64,000 nt of DNA, taken from Acholeplasmataceae bacterium (GTDB taxonomy: Bacteria; Bacillota_I; Bacilli_A; Acholeplasmatales; Acholeplasmataceae). Positions 56,983 to 64,000 of this stretch are shown here, piece after piece. The position numbers and the translations under genes were made by a program. Below the pieces are notes generated by a model. That model searched no databases. It was not told the origin of the DNA and saw nothing but the letters and a program-made list of their open reading frames with translations. The stretch's first letter is position 1, and each line of letters starts with the position of its first letter. The DNA lies in assembly GCA_030603805.1 (NCBI GenBank), contig JAUVXD010000004.1:62001-126000 (forward strand). The letters are read 5' to 3'.

Positions 56983-59900
56983 ATGAAAAAACTATTACTC
57001 ACATGCTTTATGATCTTGTTTGCACTTGTTTTATTCGCATGCAAACCTGAAGATCCTACGATTCCAAGCGAACCAACGGATCCCATTGTTGATCCATCCG
57101 ATCCAACACCTGCTGATACAGTAGCACCACTACTTTTCGGTGTTACTGATGCAGTGATCAACGTTGGTGAAACCTTTAATCCACTCGCAGGAGTCTCTGC
57201 AATCGACAATATTGATGGTACGATTACAAACTTAATTGTTGTTACAGGTACTTATGATGTGAATACCCCAGGTATTTACACGATTACTTATACTGTAACA
57301 GATAGCGCTGGTAATCAAACTGTTCAATCTCGTCAGCTTGTTGTTCGAGTTGCACCGACATCAGAACTCTTTATTACCAATGGTGATTTTAGTGAACCTT
57401 TAGAAGGCACATGGACACATTGGGCAGGTGAAGGTGGTGCAAGTACTGTTCAAATCGTTAATGGTGTATTAGAGTATAACATTACAGCCAATGGTAGCCA
57501 GTGGTGGAGTTCACAATTCTCTCAACCTAACCTAACCATTCCTCAAGGCAAGAGCTTTAAGTTCTCATTTGATGCAAAAGCTGATACTCCAAGAGCGATT
57601 GTAACAAAACTTGAAAACGCGCAATATGTAGGTTATTTTGACGAAGCACATATGCTTTCAACTGATTGGCAGACTTATGAAATCATTTTCCATGTCACAG
57701 TACCTACCATTACCAATGGTAAACTCATTTTTGGTGGCGGAACAACTGCTGGTTATATCGCTAATGGTAACGCCCTCACGAAAGTTTATTTAGATAACGT
57801 CAAGTTTGAAGAAATTACAGGTGTTGAAGATACAACACCACCAACCATTACAGGAGCAATCGATCGTCAAATTGACCAAGGTCAAGCCTTTGATCCTCTC
57901 TTTGGTATCACAGTTTCAGATAATATGGATGCAACTTTAACAGTGAATGATATCGTTATTACTGGTTCTGTTAATATCATGGTGCCTGGTGATTACATCT
58001 TAACTTACACACTCACTGATGCCTCAGGCAATGTGAGAACAGTGACTAGAACGATTACTGTCAATGAAGGATTTGCACCTTCAACATTTGTAGTTGTAAA
58101 CGGTGATTTCTCTGTTGATCAACTTACCCCATATGCACAACCTGCTGTGGATGGTTGGGGCTGGCATGGTGCAGCATCCTTTGATGCGAGAATTCAAAAT
58201 GGCATGGCCATCATCAATGTCCATACGTTAGGAACAACTACATTTGGAGTTCAATTCTATCAACAAAATAGAATCATTGAACAAGGCAGAATCTATAAGA
58301 TTACATTTGATGCAAGAGCAGATATCGCAAGACCTATTCAAGTTGCACTTGAAGAAGGTACTTCAAGAAGATTCGATCAAATCGTTGATCTTACAACTGA
58401 ATGGGTCACTTACACCATTTATATTGATCATATCCTCCCAGGATACACCAATGGTAAGTTTGCATTCTTTATGGGTTTAGTTGGTTCAAATTCAGTGCCA
58501 ACAACCATTTACTTAGATAACGTCAATATCGAAAGAATCTTAACCATTACAGATGAAGAAGCTCCAATCTTAAGAGGCATTGAAGATTATATTATCCGTA
58601 AGGGTATTGCATTCAATCCACTCACGAATGTGACTGTCTTTGATGCTGTTGATAAAGATTTAACACTATCAAATGTTGTTGTTGATTCTAACCTTGATGT
58701 CAATACAGTCGGTACATACACGATTACATATACTATTGAAGATGCAGCAGGTAATATTGGCGTCTATACAAGAACGATTCATGTTAAAGAAGCTGAAGAT
58801 ATGCCAGTCAATAGTTTCTTTGTAGTTAATGGTGACTTCTCAGTGGATCAAAGTACGCCTTATGCTCAGCCTGCTGTTGATGGTTGGGGTTGGCATGGTG
58901 CTGGTACATTTACTGTCACGATTGCTGATGGTATTATGACAAAGGTTGTGACCAATGTAGGCACTGTTCCTCATGGCACACAATTCTATCAACAAAATAG
59001 AATCATTGATACACAAGCAACTTACTTGTTAACCTTCAGAGCAAAAGTTGATCAAGCAAGATCGATTCGTCTATCTTTAGAAGCTGGTACAACTGTTAAC
59101 TGGTTCCAAGTTGTTAATATTACGACAGAATGGGCAACTTATGAAGCTTTAATTACTGTGAATGGTGGTGGTTTCACCAATGGTAAGTTTGCTTTCTTCG
59201 TTGGCTTAGTTGAATCAAACTCTCCAGCAACAACCTTCTATTTAGATGATGTTACTTTAGAGCTTGTTGGATACTTAGTTGATAACGATGCCCCACTCAT
59301 GTTTGGTGTAGAAGATATCCAAGTGGTTGAAGGTATTCCATTTAATCCACTGACTGGAGTTACAGTCTTTGATATTGTGGATAAGAGTTTAACACCACAA
59401 TCTATTGTTGTAACTGGTGAAGTTAATGTTGATGTGCCTGGTGATTATGATTTAGTCTATACACTAACAGATAAGTCAGGTAATGTAACAACCAAGACTA
59501 GACATGTCATTGTCACACCTGCTGATGGCTCGATTCCAACAACATTTGTCCTTTATAATGGTGATTTTGAAACAGATCAAAGTGCTCCAGCAGCTGCTGG
59601 TGCAGGTTGGGGTTGGCATGGTAGTGGACAATGGAATGTTGAAATCAAAGATGGCGTTGCAATCATTGACATTTTTGAAACTGTTTCTGTTTTCCATGCG
59701 GTTCAATTTTATCACTTAAATAGAACCGTCACTGAAGGTCATATGTACCGTATTTCATTTAAAGCGAAAGCTGATGATCCTAGACCACTTCAACTTAACT
59801 TAGAATCAGGTGGTGTCAGATTTGCTGCATACTTTAATTTAACCAATGATTGGGTCGAATATGTTTATGAATATCATCATACAACAGCATCCTTCACCAA

Positions 59901-61038
59901 TGGTAAATTCTCGTTTTTTGCAGGCAATATTCATTCACTATCTCATCCAACCCGTATTTATTTAGATGATGTCAAGGTTGAAAGAATTTTAAGTCTTTCT
60001 CCAGATACTGAAAAGCCACAAATTTGGGGTGCAATGGATACTATTTGGATGCAAGGCACTGATTTTGATCCAATGCTTGGACTACGTGTTTATGATCACG
60101 TGGATAAAACTTTGACTGTTGCTGATATTTCTTATACGGGTACTGTCAATGTTGATGTTCCAGGTGATTATGATATTGTTTATACACTGACTGATGCCTC
60201 AGGTAACACCTTAACACATACAAGAATCGTGACTGTTGTTGCAGAAGCTTCTATGCCAGATCCAAGAATTGTTTTCGTTGATGGTAGTTTCGATCTTCAA
60301 TCAACCATTACAAACTTAGACGCCAATAATGGTTGGACACTCAAAGCTGGTGCGACTGCAGGTACTTGGGATCCTCATCAATTTGTTGATGGTCATATTG
60401 AAATCAACATTACGAATGTTTCAACGATTCCACATAGCATTCAATTCTTCCAAAGAAATGCATTCAAATTTGAAGCTGGTTCTACTTATATCTTAAGTTT
60501 TAGAGCTAAAGCTGATGTTGCAAGAGATATTCGTGTCATCTTTGAAAATGCTTCTGATAATTTTGCAAACTATACACTTCACCAAGTAGAACTTACACCA
60601 GAATGGACAACCTTTAATTTAGTCATTCATAATGGACGTATGAGTACTGCAGATGCGAAAATTGGTTTCTTCTTAGGCTTAATTGAAGCTGATAAACCAG
60701 AACGTAGTGCAGCAACCAAGGTTTATTTTGATGATGTGACCTTAACACTTGTGGGTTATGCAAAAGATGATGTTGCCCCATACTTCTTCGCACCTGCAGC
60801 GACTGTCGTTCAAAATGCAACATTTAATCCACTCACCGGTCTTAAGTTTGGTGATTTTGCAAAAGTTCCAACGCTTGTGATTACAAGTGCAACTGAAGGT
60901 TTAGTCACTTTAAATGCAGGTGTTTATACCATCAATACATCTGTTGTTGGCACATATACACTGATCTATACATTAACTGACTGGTTAGGTAATGAGCAAG
61001 TATACGAAAGAACACTCACCATTACTGAACCTGCTTAA
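56983..61038 (+). CDS. Lipoprotein with alternating Ig-like and CBM4/9-type modules
   Basis: 1351 residues. The lipobox is LFAC (C20), followed by an acidic Pro-rich linker. Ig-like DUF5011 domains (recognisable by TYTVTDSAGN) alternate with CBM4/9-like modules that begin VVNGDFSVDQ and end FYLDDVTLE, five binding modules in all, and a final Ig-like domain. No catalytic domain. The GWGWHG motif repeats at steps of 243 and 241 codons. It parallels the CBM lipoprotein at 30758 and would bind polysaccharide. It follows the GDPD fusion gene by 42 bases and is probably co-transcribed. GGAGG precedes the ATG. Confidence 0.88.
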   Translation: MKKLLLTCFMILFALVLFACKPEDPTIPSEPTDPIVDPSDPTPADTVAPLLFGVTDAVINVGETFNPLAGVSAIDNIDGTITNLIVVTGTYDVNTPGIYTITYTVTDSAGNQTVQSRQLVVRVAPTSELFITNGDFSEPLEGTWTHWAGEGGASTVQIVNGVLEYNITANGSQWWSSQFSQPNLTIPQGKSFKFSFDAKADTPRAIVTKLENAQYVGYFDEAHMLSTDWQTYEIIFHVTVPTITNGKLIFGGGTTAGYIANGNALTKVYLDNVKFEEITGVEDTTPPTITGAIDRQIDQGQAFDPLFGITVSDNMDATLTVNDIVITGSVNIMVPGDYILTYTLTDASGNVRTVTRTITVNEGFAPSTFVVVNGDFSVDQLTPYAQPAVDGWGWHGAASFDARIQNGMAIINVHTLGTTTFGVQFYQQNRIIEQGRIYKITFDARADIARPIQVALEEGTSRRFDQIVDLTTEWVTYTIYIDHILPGYTNGKFAFFMGLVGSNSVPTTIYLDNVNIERILTITDEEAPILRGIEDYIIRKGIAFNPLTNVTVFDAVDKDLTLSNVVVDSNLDVNTVGTYTITYTIEDAAGNIGVYTRTIHVKEAEDMPVNSFFVVNGDFSVDQSTPYAQPAVDGWGWHGAGTFTVTIADGIMTKVVTNVGTVPHGTQFYQQNRIIDTQATYLLTFRAKVDQARSIRLSLEAGTTVNWFQVVNITTEWATYEALITVNGGGFTNGKFAFFVGLVESNSPATTFYLDDVTLELVGYLVDNDAPLMFGVEDIQVVEGIPFNPLTGVTVFDIVDKSLTPQSIVVTGEVNVDVPGDYDLVYTLTDKSGNVTTKTRHVIVTPADGSIPTTFVLYNGDFETDQSAPAAAGAGWGWHGSGQWNVEIKDGVAIIDIFETVSVFHAVQFYHLNRTVTEGHMYRISFKAKADDPRPLQLNLESGGVRFAAYFNLTNDWVEYVYEYHHTTASFTNGKFSFFAGNIHSLSHPTRIYLDDVKVERILSLSPDTEKPQIWGAMDTIWMQGTDFDPMLGLRVYDHVDKTLTVADISYTGTVNVDVPGDYDIVYTLTDASGNTLTHTRIVTVVAEASMPDPRIVFVDGSFDLQSTITNLDANNGWTLKAGATAGTWDPHQFVDGHIEINITNVSTIPHSIQFFQRNAFKFEAGSTYILSFRAKADVARDIRVIFENASDNFANYTLHQVELTPEWTTFNLVIHNGRMSTADAKIGFFLGLIEADKPERSAATKVYFDDVTLTLVGYAKDDVAPYFFAPAATVVQNATFNPLTGLKFGDFAKVPTLVITSATEGLVTLNAGVYTINTSVVGTYTLIYTLTDWLGNEQVYERTLTITEPA

Positions 61039-61083
61039 TAAATTCTGAACTCCTCCTCGAAATAGTAGTTCAAATGATCAAAA

Positions 61084-61117
61084 AAGGGAAGCTCCGTTTT
61101 GGAACTTCCCTTTTCTC
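61084..61117. terminator. Bidirectional terminator between the CBM array gene and a lipoprotein gene
   Basis: GGGAAG-C-TCC pairs with GGA-A-CTTCCC, with T runs on both sides in the sense of each convergent gene. Confidence 0.82.
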
Positions 61118-61122
61118 TTTGC

Positions 61123-61710
61123 TTAAATAAACTGTACAAAATAAAGGGTGAGTATCATTCCTATCATAGATGCAATCAAAAAGATTTTAAGCCATAAATC
61201 CGATTTTTGTTCTTGGTCAACCCATCTTTTTTGTTTATCAAGCTTTCTTTTCTCTAAGACATTATATCGATACATAAGAAGTCCAAAAGAAAACACCATA
61301 AACGCTAATGACCTGTAAAATGATTGACTGTTTCCGATATCTTCTCGAGTCATGCTTCGGTTACTATTAAATGTTTGAGTTAGAAGATGAAATGAATTTC
61401 TTTGTTCATCAGTCGCAATATGAAGCTGTCCAGAACATGTTGAATACTGACAAACAAAAGATAGTGCCGGTGATGTGCTGTATGAATAGTATCCCTCATG
61501 ATAAATAGTTAAAGTTCCAGGTAGGAAACTGAATGTCAAAATTTCATAGTCATTTAAATAATTTTGATAGATGACATCATCTTCTGAGTAAAAATGTCCA
61601 TCATCAGCTTGAACAAACTCTCGATCTTCATAAATCTTAACACGTTGTTTGATGCACCCAGATAAAGCTAATATAAATAATAAAACCAAGATAAAACCCA
61701 ATTTTTTCAT
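61123..61710 (-). CDS. Lipoprotein of unknown function, paralogue 1
   Basis: 195 residues. The signal ends in the lipobox ALSGC (C19). An extracellular part with a C-x4-C pair (VCQYSTC) is followed by two C-terminal membrane helices (about 130-148 and 170-192) with a charged cytoplasmic loop. The protein next door has the same layout. Function unknown. Confidence 0.65.
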   Translation of the reverse strand: MKKLGFILVLLFILALSGCIKQRVKIYEDREFVQADDGHFYSEDDVIYQNYLNDYEILTFSFLPGTLTIYHEGYYSYSTSPALSFVCQYSTCSGQLHIATDEQRNSFHLLTQTFNSNRSMTREDIGNSQSFYRSLAFMVFSFGLLMYRYNVLEKRKLDKQKRWVDQEQKSDLWLKIFLIASMIGMILTLYFVQFI

Positions 61711-61755
61711 AAATTATCCTCTAATTCGAATGATGTGGAACAAATTCTTATAAAA

Positions 61756-62361
61756 TTACCCATTAAATCCTACAAAAAGTGCCATGATGATTGCTAACAA
61801 GCCTAGGAGTGCAACAATACCTGCAGATATTCTTGTTAATTTAATCCCCAATTCACTAGGTTCTGCATGTTTGTACATGAGACTTATTGAAGCTCGAAAC
61901 TTAAATAACCCAATAGCATTTTCCCTGCTCACTGCAAAAGGCACGCCAAAAACCATCATCAAAATACCCACAATAGTTAAAAAGACTTTACCAAAGGTAT
62001 TTCCCGATGGTTGACTTGTAGCAAACAATGTTTTAAAACCCGATGGATCTTCGGTAGCTACACCCGAGCCTTCTATTTTTGTACAAAGGTTTTCCTCGCA
62101 TCGATAAACAAGTCCCCCTGGATAATTGACGGTATAAATGTTTGTTCCCTTGATATGGTCTACAAAAGTATTCGTAAATGAAAACTGATACCTCGTGTAT
62201 AAGTTAAATGATTCGACATAGATTTCATCCCCATGATGTTCATATGTGGATATACCATCTGTTAAATAATATCTATTTTCCTCATAGGTCAAAAAAGATC
62301 TGGAACACCCGGATAAAAATAAAACAAAAAGAATAACTAAAAACATGCTCATATACTTCAT
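61756..62361 (-). CDS. Lipoprotein of unknown function, paralogue 2
   Basis: About 201 residues. The ATG at 62361 follows a GGGGGGG run; a TTG at 62376 overlaps that run. The lipobox is FLSGC, an extracellular segment has a C-x4-C pair (RCEENLC), and two C-terminal helices follow. Layout and cysteine spacing match the downstream gene, so the two look like diverged duplicates. Confidence 0.65.
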   Translation of the reverse strand: MKYMSMFLVILFVLFLSGCSRSFLTYEENRYYLTDGISTYEHHGDEIYVESFNLYTRYQFSFTNTFVDHIKGTNIYTVNYPGGLVYRCEENLCTKIEGSGVATEDPSGFKTLFATSQPSGNTFGKVFLTIVGILMMVFGVPFAVSRENAIGLFKFRASISLMYKHAEPSELGIKLTRISAGIVALLGLLAIIMALFVGFNG

Positions 62362-62415
62362 GTGATGCCCCCCCAATCATGAACTGATAATCAAATTATA
62401 TCATGAGAAAAAGAA

Positions 62416-62438
62416 AACACCAAACTAAATTTGGTGTT
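62416..62438 (-). terminator. Terminator after the deoxynucleoside kinase gene
   Basis: AACACCAAA and TTTGGTGTT form a 9-bp stem with a 5-base loop, followed on the minus strand by TTTTCTTTTTC. It overlaps the stop codon. Confidence 0.8.
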
Positions 62439-63057
62439 CATAGTTGAATGAAACTAATTTGTGTTCTTTAATCGTTTTGAGTGTCACATCAAAGACTTCA
62501 TCTTCTGTAAGATTATTGGTATTAATGATGACATATGGGATGTTGTATACTGCACATTGGGCAACAACTTTGGTTGTATAATCTTTCAAAAGATTATAGA
62601 AATAATCTTTGTTCTTATCGAAATTCTCAATTTCTTGAGATCTTCCACGATTCATGACACGCTCTTTGAAATGTTCCCAATCCACATCTAAGACAATATA
62701 TAAATCTGGTTGTTTTACTTGATTCATATAGGCGTGGAAGACACCATTATACATATTCATAATGGTCGGCATGCTCTTTAGATTGTGTTGAGCAAATAGC
62801 CAGTGTTCAACCAAATCACGGTCCACAATGAAGTTATTTTCATATTTTTGTTGGTTCAACCAATGATTATGAATAAAATAGATTTGAAGCAGCATTTCAA
62901 CATTATCTTTTTGTTCATATAGCCATTTGAGTAAAGTATTGAAGACTTCATCATCTTTTTCAAACTCTTCCATCACAGGCATATTTAATGCGTCCCCAAG
63001 TCTTTTAACTAAGGTCGATTTCCCAGATGCGATCATTCCACCGACGGATATTTTCAT
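62425..63057 (-). CDS. Deoxynucleoside kinase (dAK/dGK family)
   Basis: 210 residues. Phosphorylates deoxyribonucleosides for salvage, a typical need of Mollicutes-like bacteria. The P-loop GGMIASGKST is at the N-terminus, the DRD segment (FIVDRDLVEHWLF) corresponds to the substrate-binding ERS-like motif, and the Arg-rich lid is RVMNRGRSQEIENF. AGGTGAAAAA precedes the ATG. It follows the GDPD gene by 13 bases. Confidence 0.9.
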   Translation of the reverse strand: MKISVGGMIASGKSTLVKRLGDALNMPVMEEFEKDDEVFNTLLKWLYEQKDNVEMLLQIYFIHNHWLNQQKYENNFIVDRDLVEHWLFAQHNLKSMPTIMNMYNGVFHAYMNQVKQPDLYIVLDVDWEHFKERVMNRGRSQEIENFDKNKDYFYNLLKDYTTKVVAQCAVYNIPYVIINTNNLTEDEVFDVTLKTIKEHKLVSFNYEHQI

Positions 63058-63070
63058 TTTTTCACCTTTT

Positions 63071-63751
63071 TTATTTATCTGTTGTCAGATAATCTATTTT
63101 AAAGTTTTGCATTTTGAGAGCTTCTTTGTTATCGTTGACTGTATAGACACCAATCTTAAATCCTTCTTTTTTTAACCTGGAAATGAGTGGTTTTTTGACG
63201 ATATCTTTGTTCAAAGATACATCAATAGCATTGACTCTTAAATCGTAGATTTGGTCTTCGTTAAATTTATCTGCAAGAAACTGAAGCTCAATGTTAGATA
63301 TGGCACGGATGTATTTAAGATAATTTAAATTAAATGATATAAAAATCACGTGAACGCCGATATATTGGTCGAGTAAATTGACTAAATCTGTTAAAAGCGT
63401 AATATCGTTGACATATTTGATTTCAATCACAGCTGTCTTATTAAAAAAAGAACAGATATCCAATAATTCTGTTAATAGAGGAATCTTTAATCCCATATAG
63501 GATTTAACCTTATTACCTCTTTTGATTTCATATGCTTGAAGTTCTTCATAAGTCAAATCTCTCAGTTTAACTTTCGCTTTGGCCATACGATTTAAATCAT
63601 CATCATGAAAGATGACAAACTGATTGTCTTTTGTCGTTTGAACATCACATTCTATGCCATAAAATCTTTGTTCAGATGCAGCAAGTGTGAATGCGGGTAT
63701 GGTATTTTCTGGTGCTTTCGTGGACATCCCACGATGTGCAATATATTTCAT
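63071..63751 (-). CDS. Cytoplasmic glycerophosphodiester phosphodiesterase
   Basis: 226 residues, no signal. The GDPD motifs are complete: IAHRG at 4-8, PENTIPAF, GIECDVQ, IFHDDDLNRMA and EIKYV. It hydrolyses glycerophosphodiesters to glycerol-3-phosphate and an alcohol. GAGGTCAAT precedes the ATG. A second, surface-bound GDPD lies at 54181, so the organism can perform this reaction on both sides of the membrane. Confidence 0.9.
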   Translation of the reverse strand: MKYIAHRGMSTKAPENTIPAFTLAASEQRFYGIECDVQTTKDNQFVIFHDDDLNRMAKAKVKLRDLTYEELQAYEIKRGNKVKSYMGLKIPLLTELLDICSFFNKTAVIEIKYVNDITLLTDLVNLLDQYIGVHVIFISFNLNYLKYIRAISNIELQFLADKFNEDQIYDLRVNAIDVSLNKDIVKKPLISRLKKEGFKIGVYTVNDNKEALKMQNFKIDYLTTDK

Positions 63752-63823
63752 ATTGACCTCAAGTCTAATGTATCATCTATAATTTTATTTTAGCATTTTA
63801 TTGATGATTTAACAACCACTTTG

Positions 63824-64000
63824 TCATGATGGTTTCTTAAAGATTTCTGCAACAACACAATTTCTACCTAGCGTTTTTGCTTTATATAATAAAGCATCTG
63901 CCTTATCTAAATAAATCGAAACATCCTGTAAGAGCGGTCTTTCAATGAGTAAGGCTCCAATACTTATGGTTAACTGAAAAGTTTTAGACATATAGATGAA
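63824..64000 (-). CDS. GGDEF-domain protein, C-terminal fragment (partial)
   Basis: The last 58 residues of a frame that enters from the right window edge. The segment TISIGALL, then YLDKADALLYKAKTLGRNCVV, is the conserved end of GGDEF (diguanylate cyclase) domains. The catalytic GGDEF motif and the rest are outside the window, so activity cannot be judged. Confidence 0.75.
   Translation of the reverse strand, partial: FIYMSKTFQLTISIGALLIERPLLQDVSIYLDKADALLYKAKTLGRNCVVAEIFKKPS

Overview
The window is low-GC, AT-rich bacterial DNA with tightly packed genes, many Shine-Dalgarno sequences of the AGGAGG type, many lipoproteins with a lipobox, and TAA, TAG and TGA all used as stops, so the genetic code is standard. 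HrcA/CIRCE heat-shock control, IspG, tRNA-Lys(CUU), no sign of cell-wall genes and a laminaribiose-type phosphorylase locus together suggest an Acholeplasma-like mollicute or a close low-GC Bacillota relative. The assignment is an inference, not proven.

Layout. 1-6 kb: end of a DUF1295 membrane protein, then the leftward hrcA-grpE-dnaK-dnaJ operon with a promoter flanked by two CIRCE-like operators. 5.3-16.4 kb: housekeeping genes, namely a metallo-beta-lactamase-fold hydrolase, rpmG (L33), ispG, an eight-gene leftward run with start/stop overlaps (NUDIX, metallophosphoesterase, thioesterase, ABC-F and small membrane proteins), tRNA-Lys, an EEP nuclease-like protein, an SGNH esterase, a small secreted protein and an orphan OmpR-type response regulator. 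16.4-16.6 kb: a probable structured small RNA. 16.7-42.8 kb: a large leftward beta-1,3-glucan (laminarin-type) utilisation locus. 42.8-47.7 kb: peptidase E-like, alpha/beta-hydrolase and VTT membrane proteins, then groES-groEL with a CIRCE. 47.8-61 kb: a second surface-glycan region with a giant lipoprotein (five CBM20-like repeats plus esterase), a second LacI regulator, a GDPD fusion protein and a 1351-residue CBM array. 61-64 kb: two related lipoproteins, a deoxynucleoside kinase, a small GDPD and the end of a GGDEF protein.

How the glycan genes fit together (inference from families). An anchored GH16 endoglucanase and CBM-array lipoproteins would capture and cut beta-1,3-glucan at the surface. 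Two solute-binding proteins and two permease pairs, encoded without an ATPase, would import oligosaccharides. A cytoplasmic GH16, a GH30, a large GH94-related phosphorylase (GH161-like) and a GH94 phosphorylase would then degrade them, the phosphorylases releasing glucose-1-phosphate. Two paralogous LacI repressors and a recurring palindrome (GGAAANCGNTTTCC-like), placed inside or next to promoters in four regions, tie the two regions into one probable regulon.

The least explained parts are a DUF5696 protein, an NHL-repeat/Yip1 membrane protein and a membrane-anchored 1023-residue binding protein inside the 20-kb transport operon, the structured RNA near 16.5 kb, and the elaborate leader upstream of the GDPD fusion gene.
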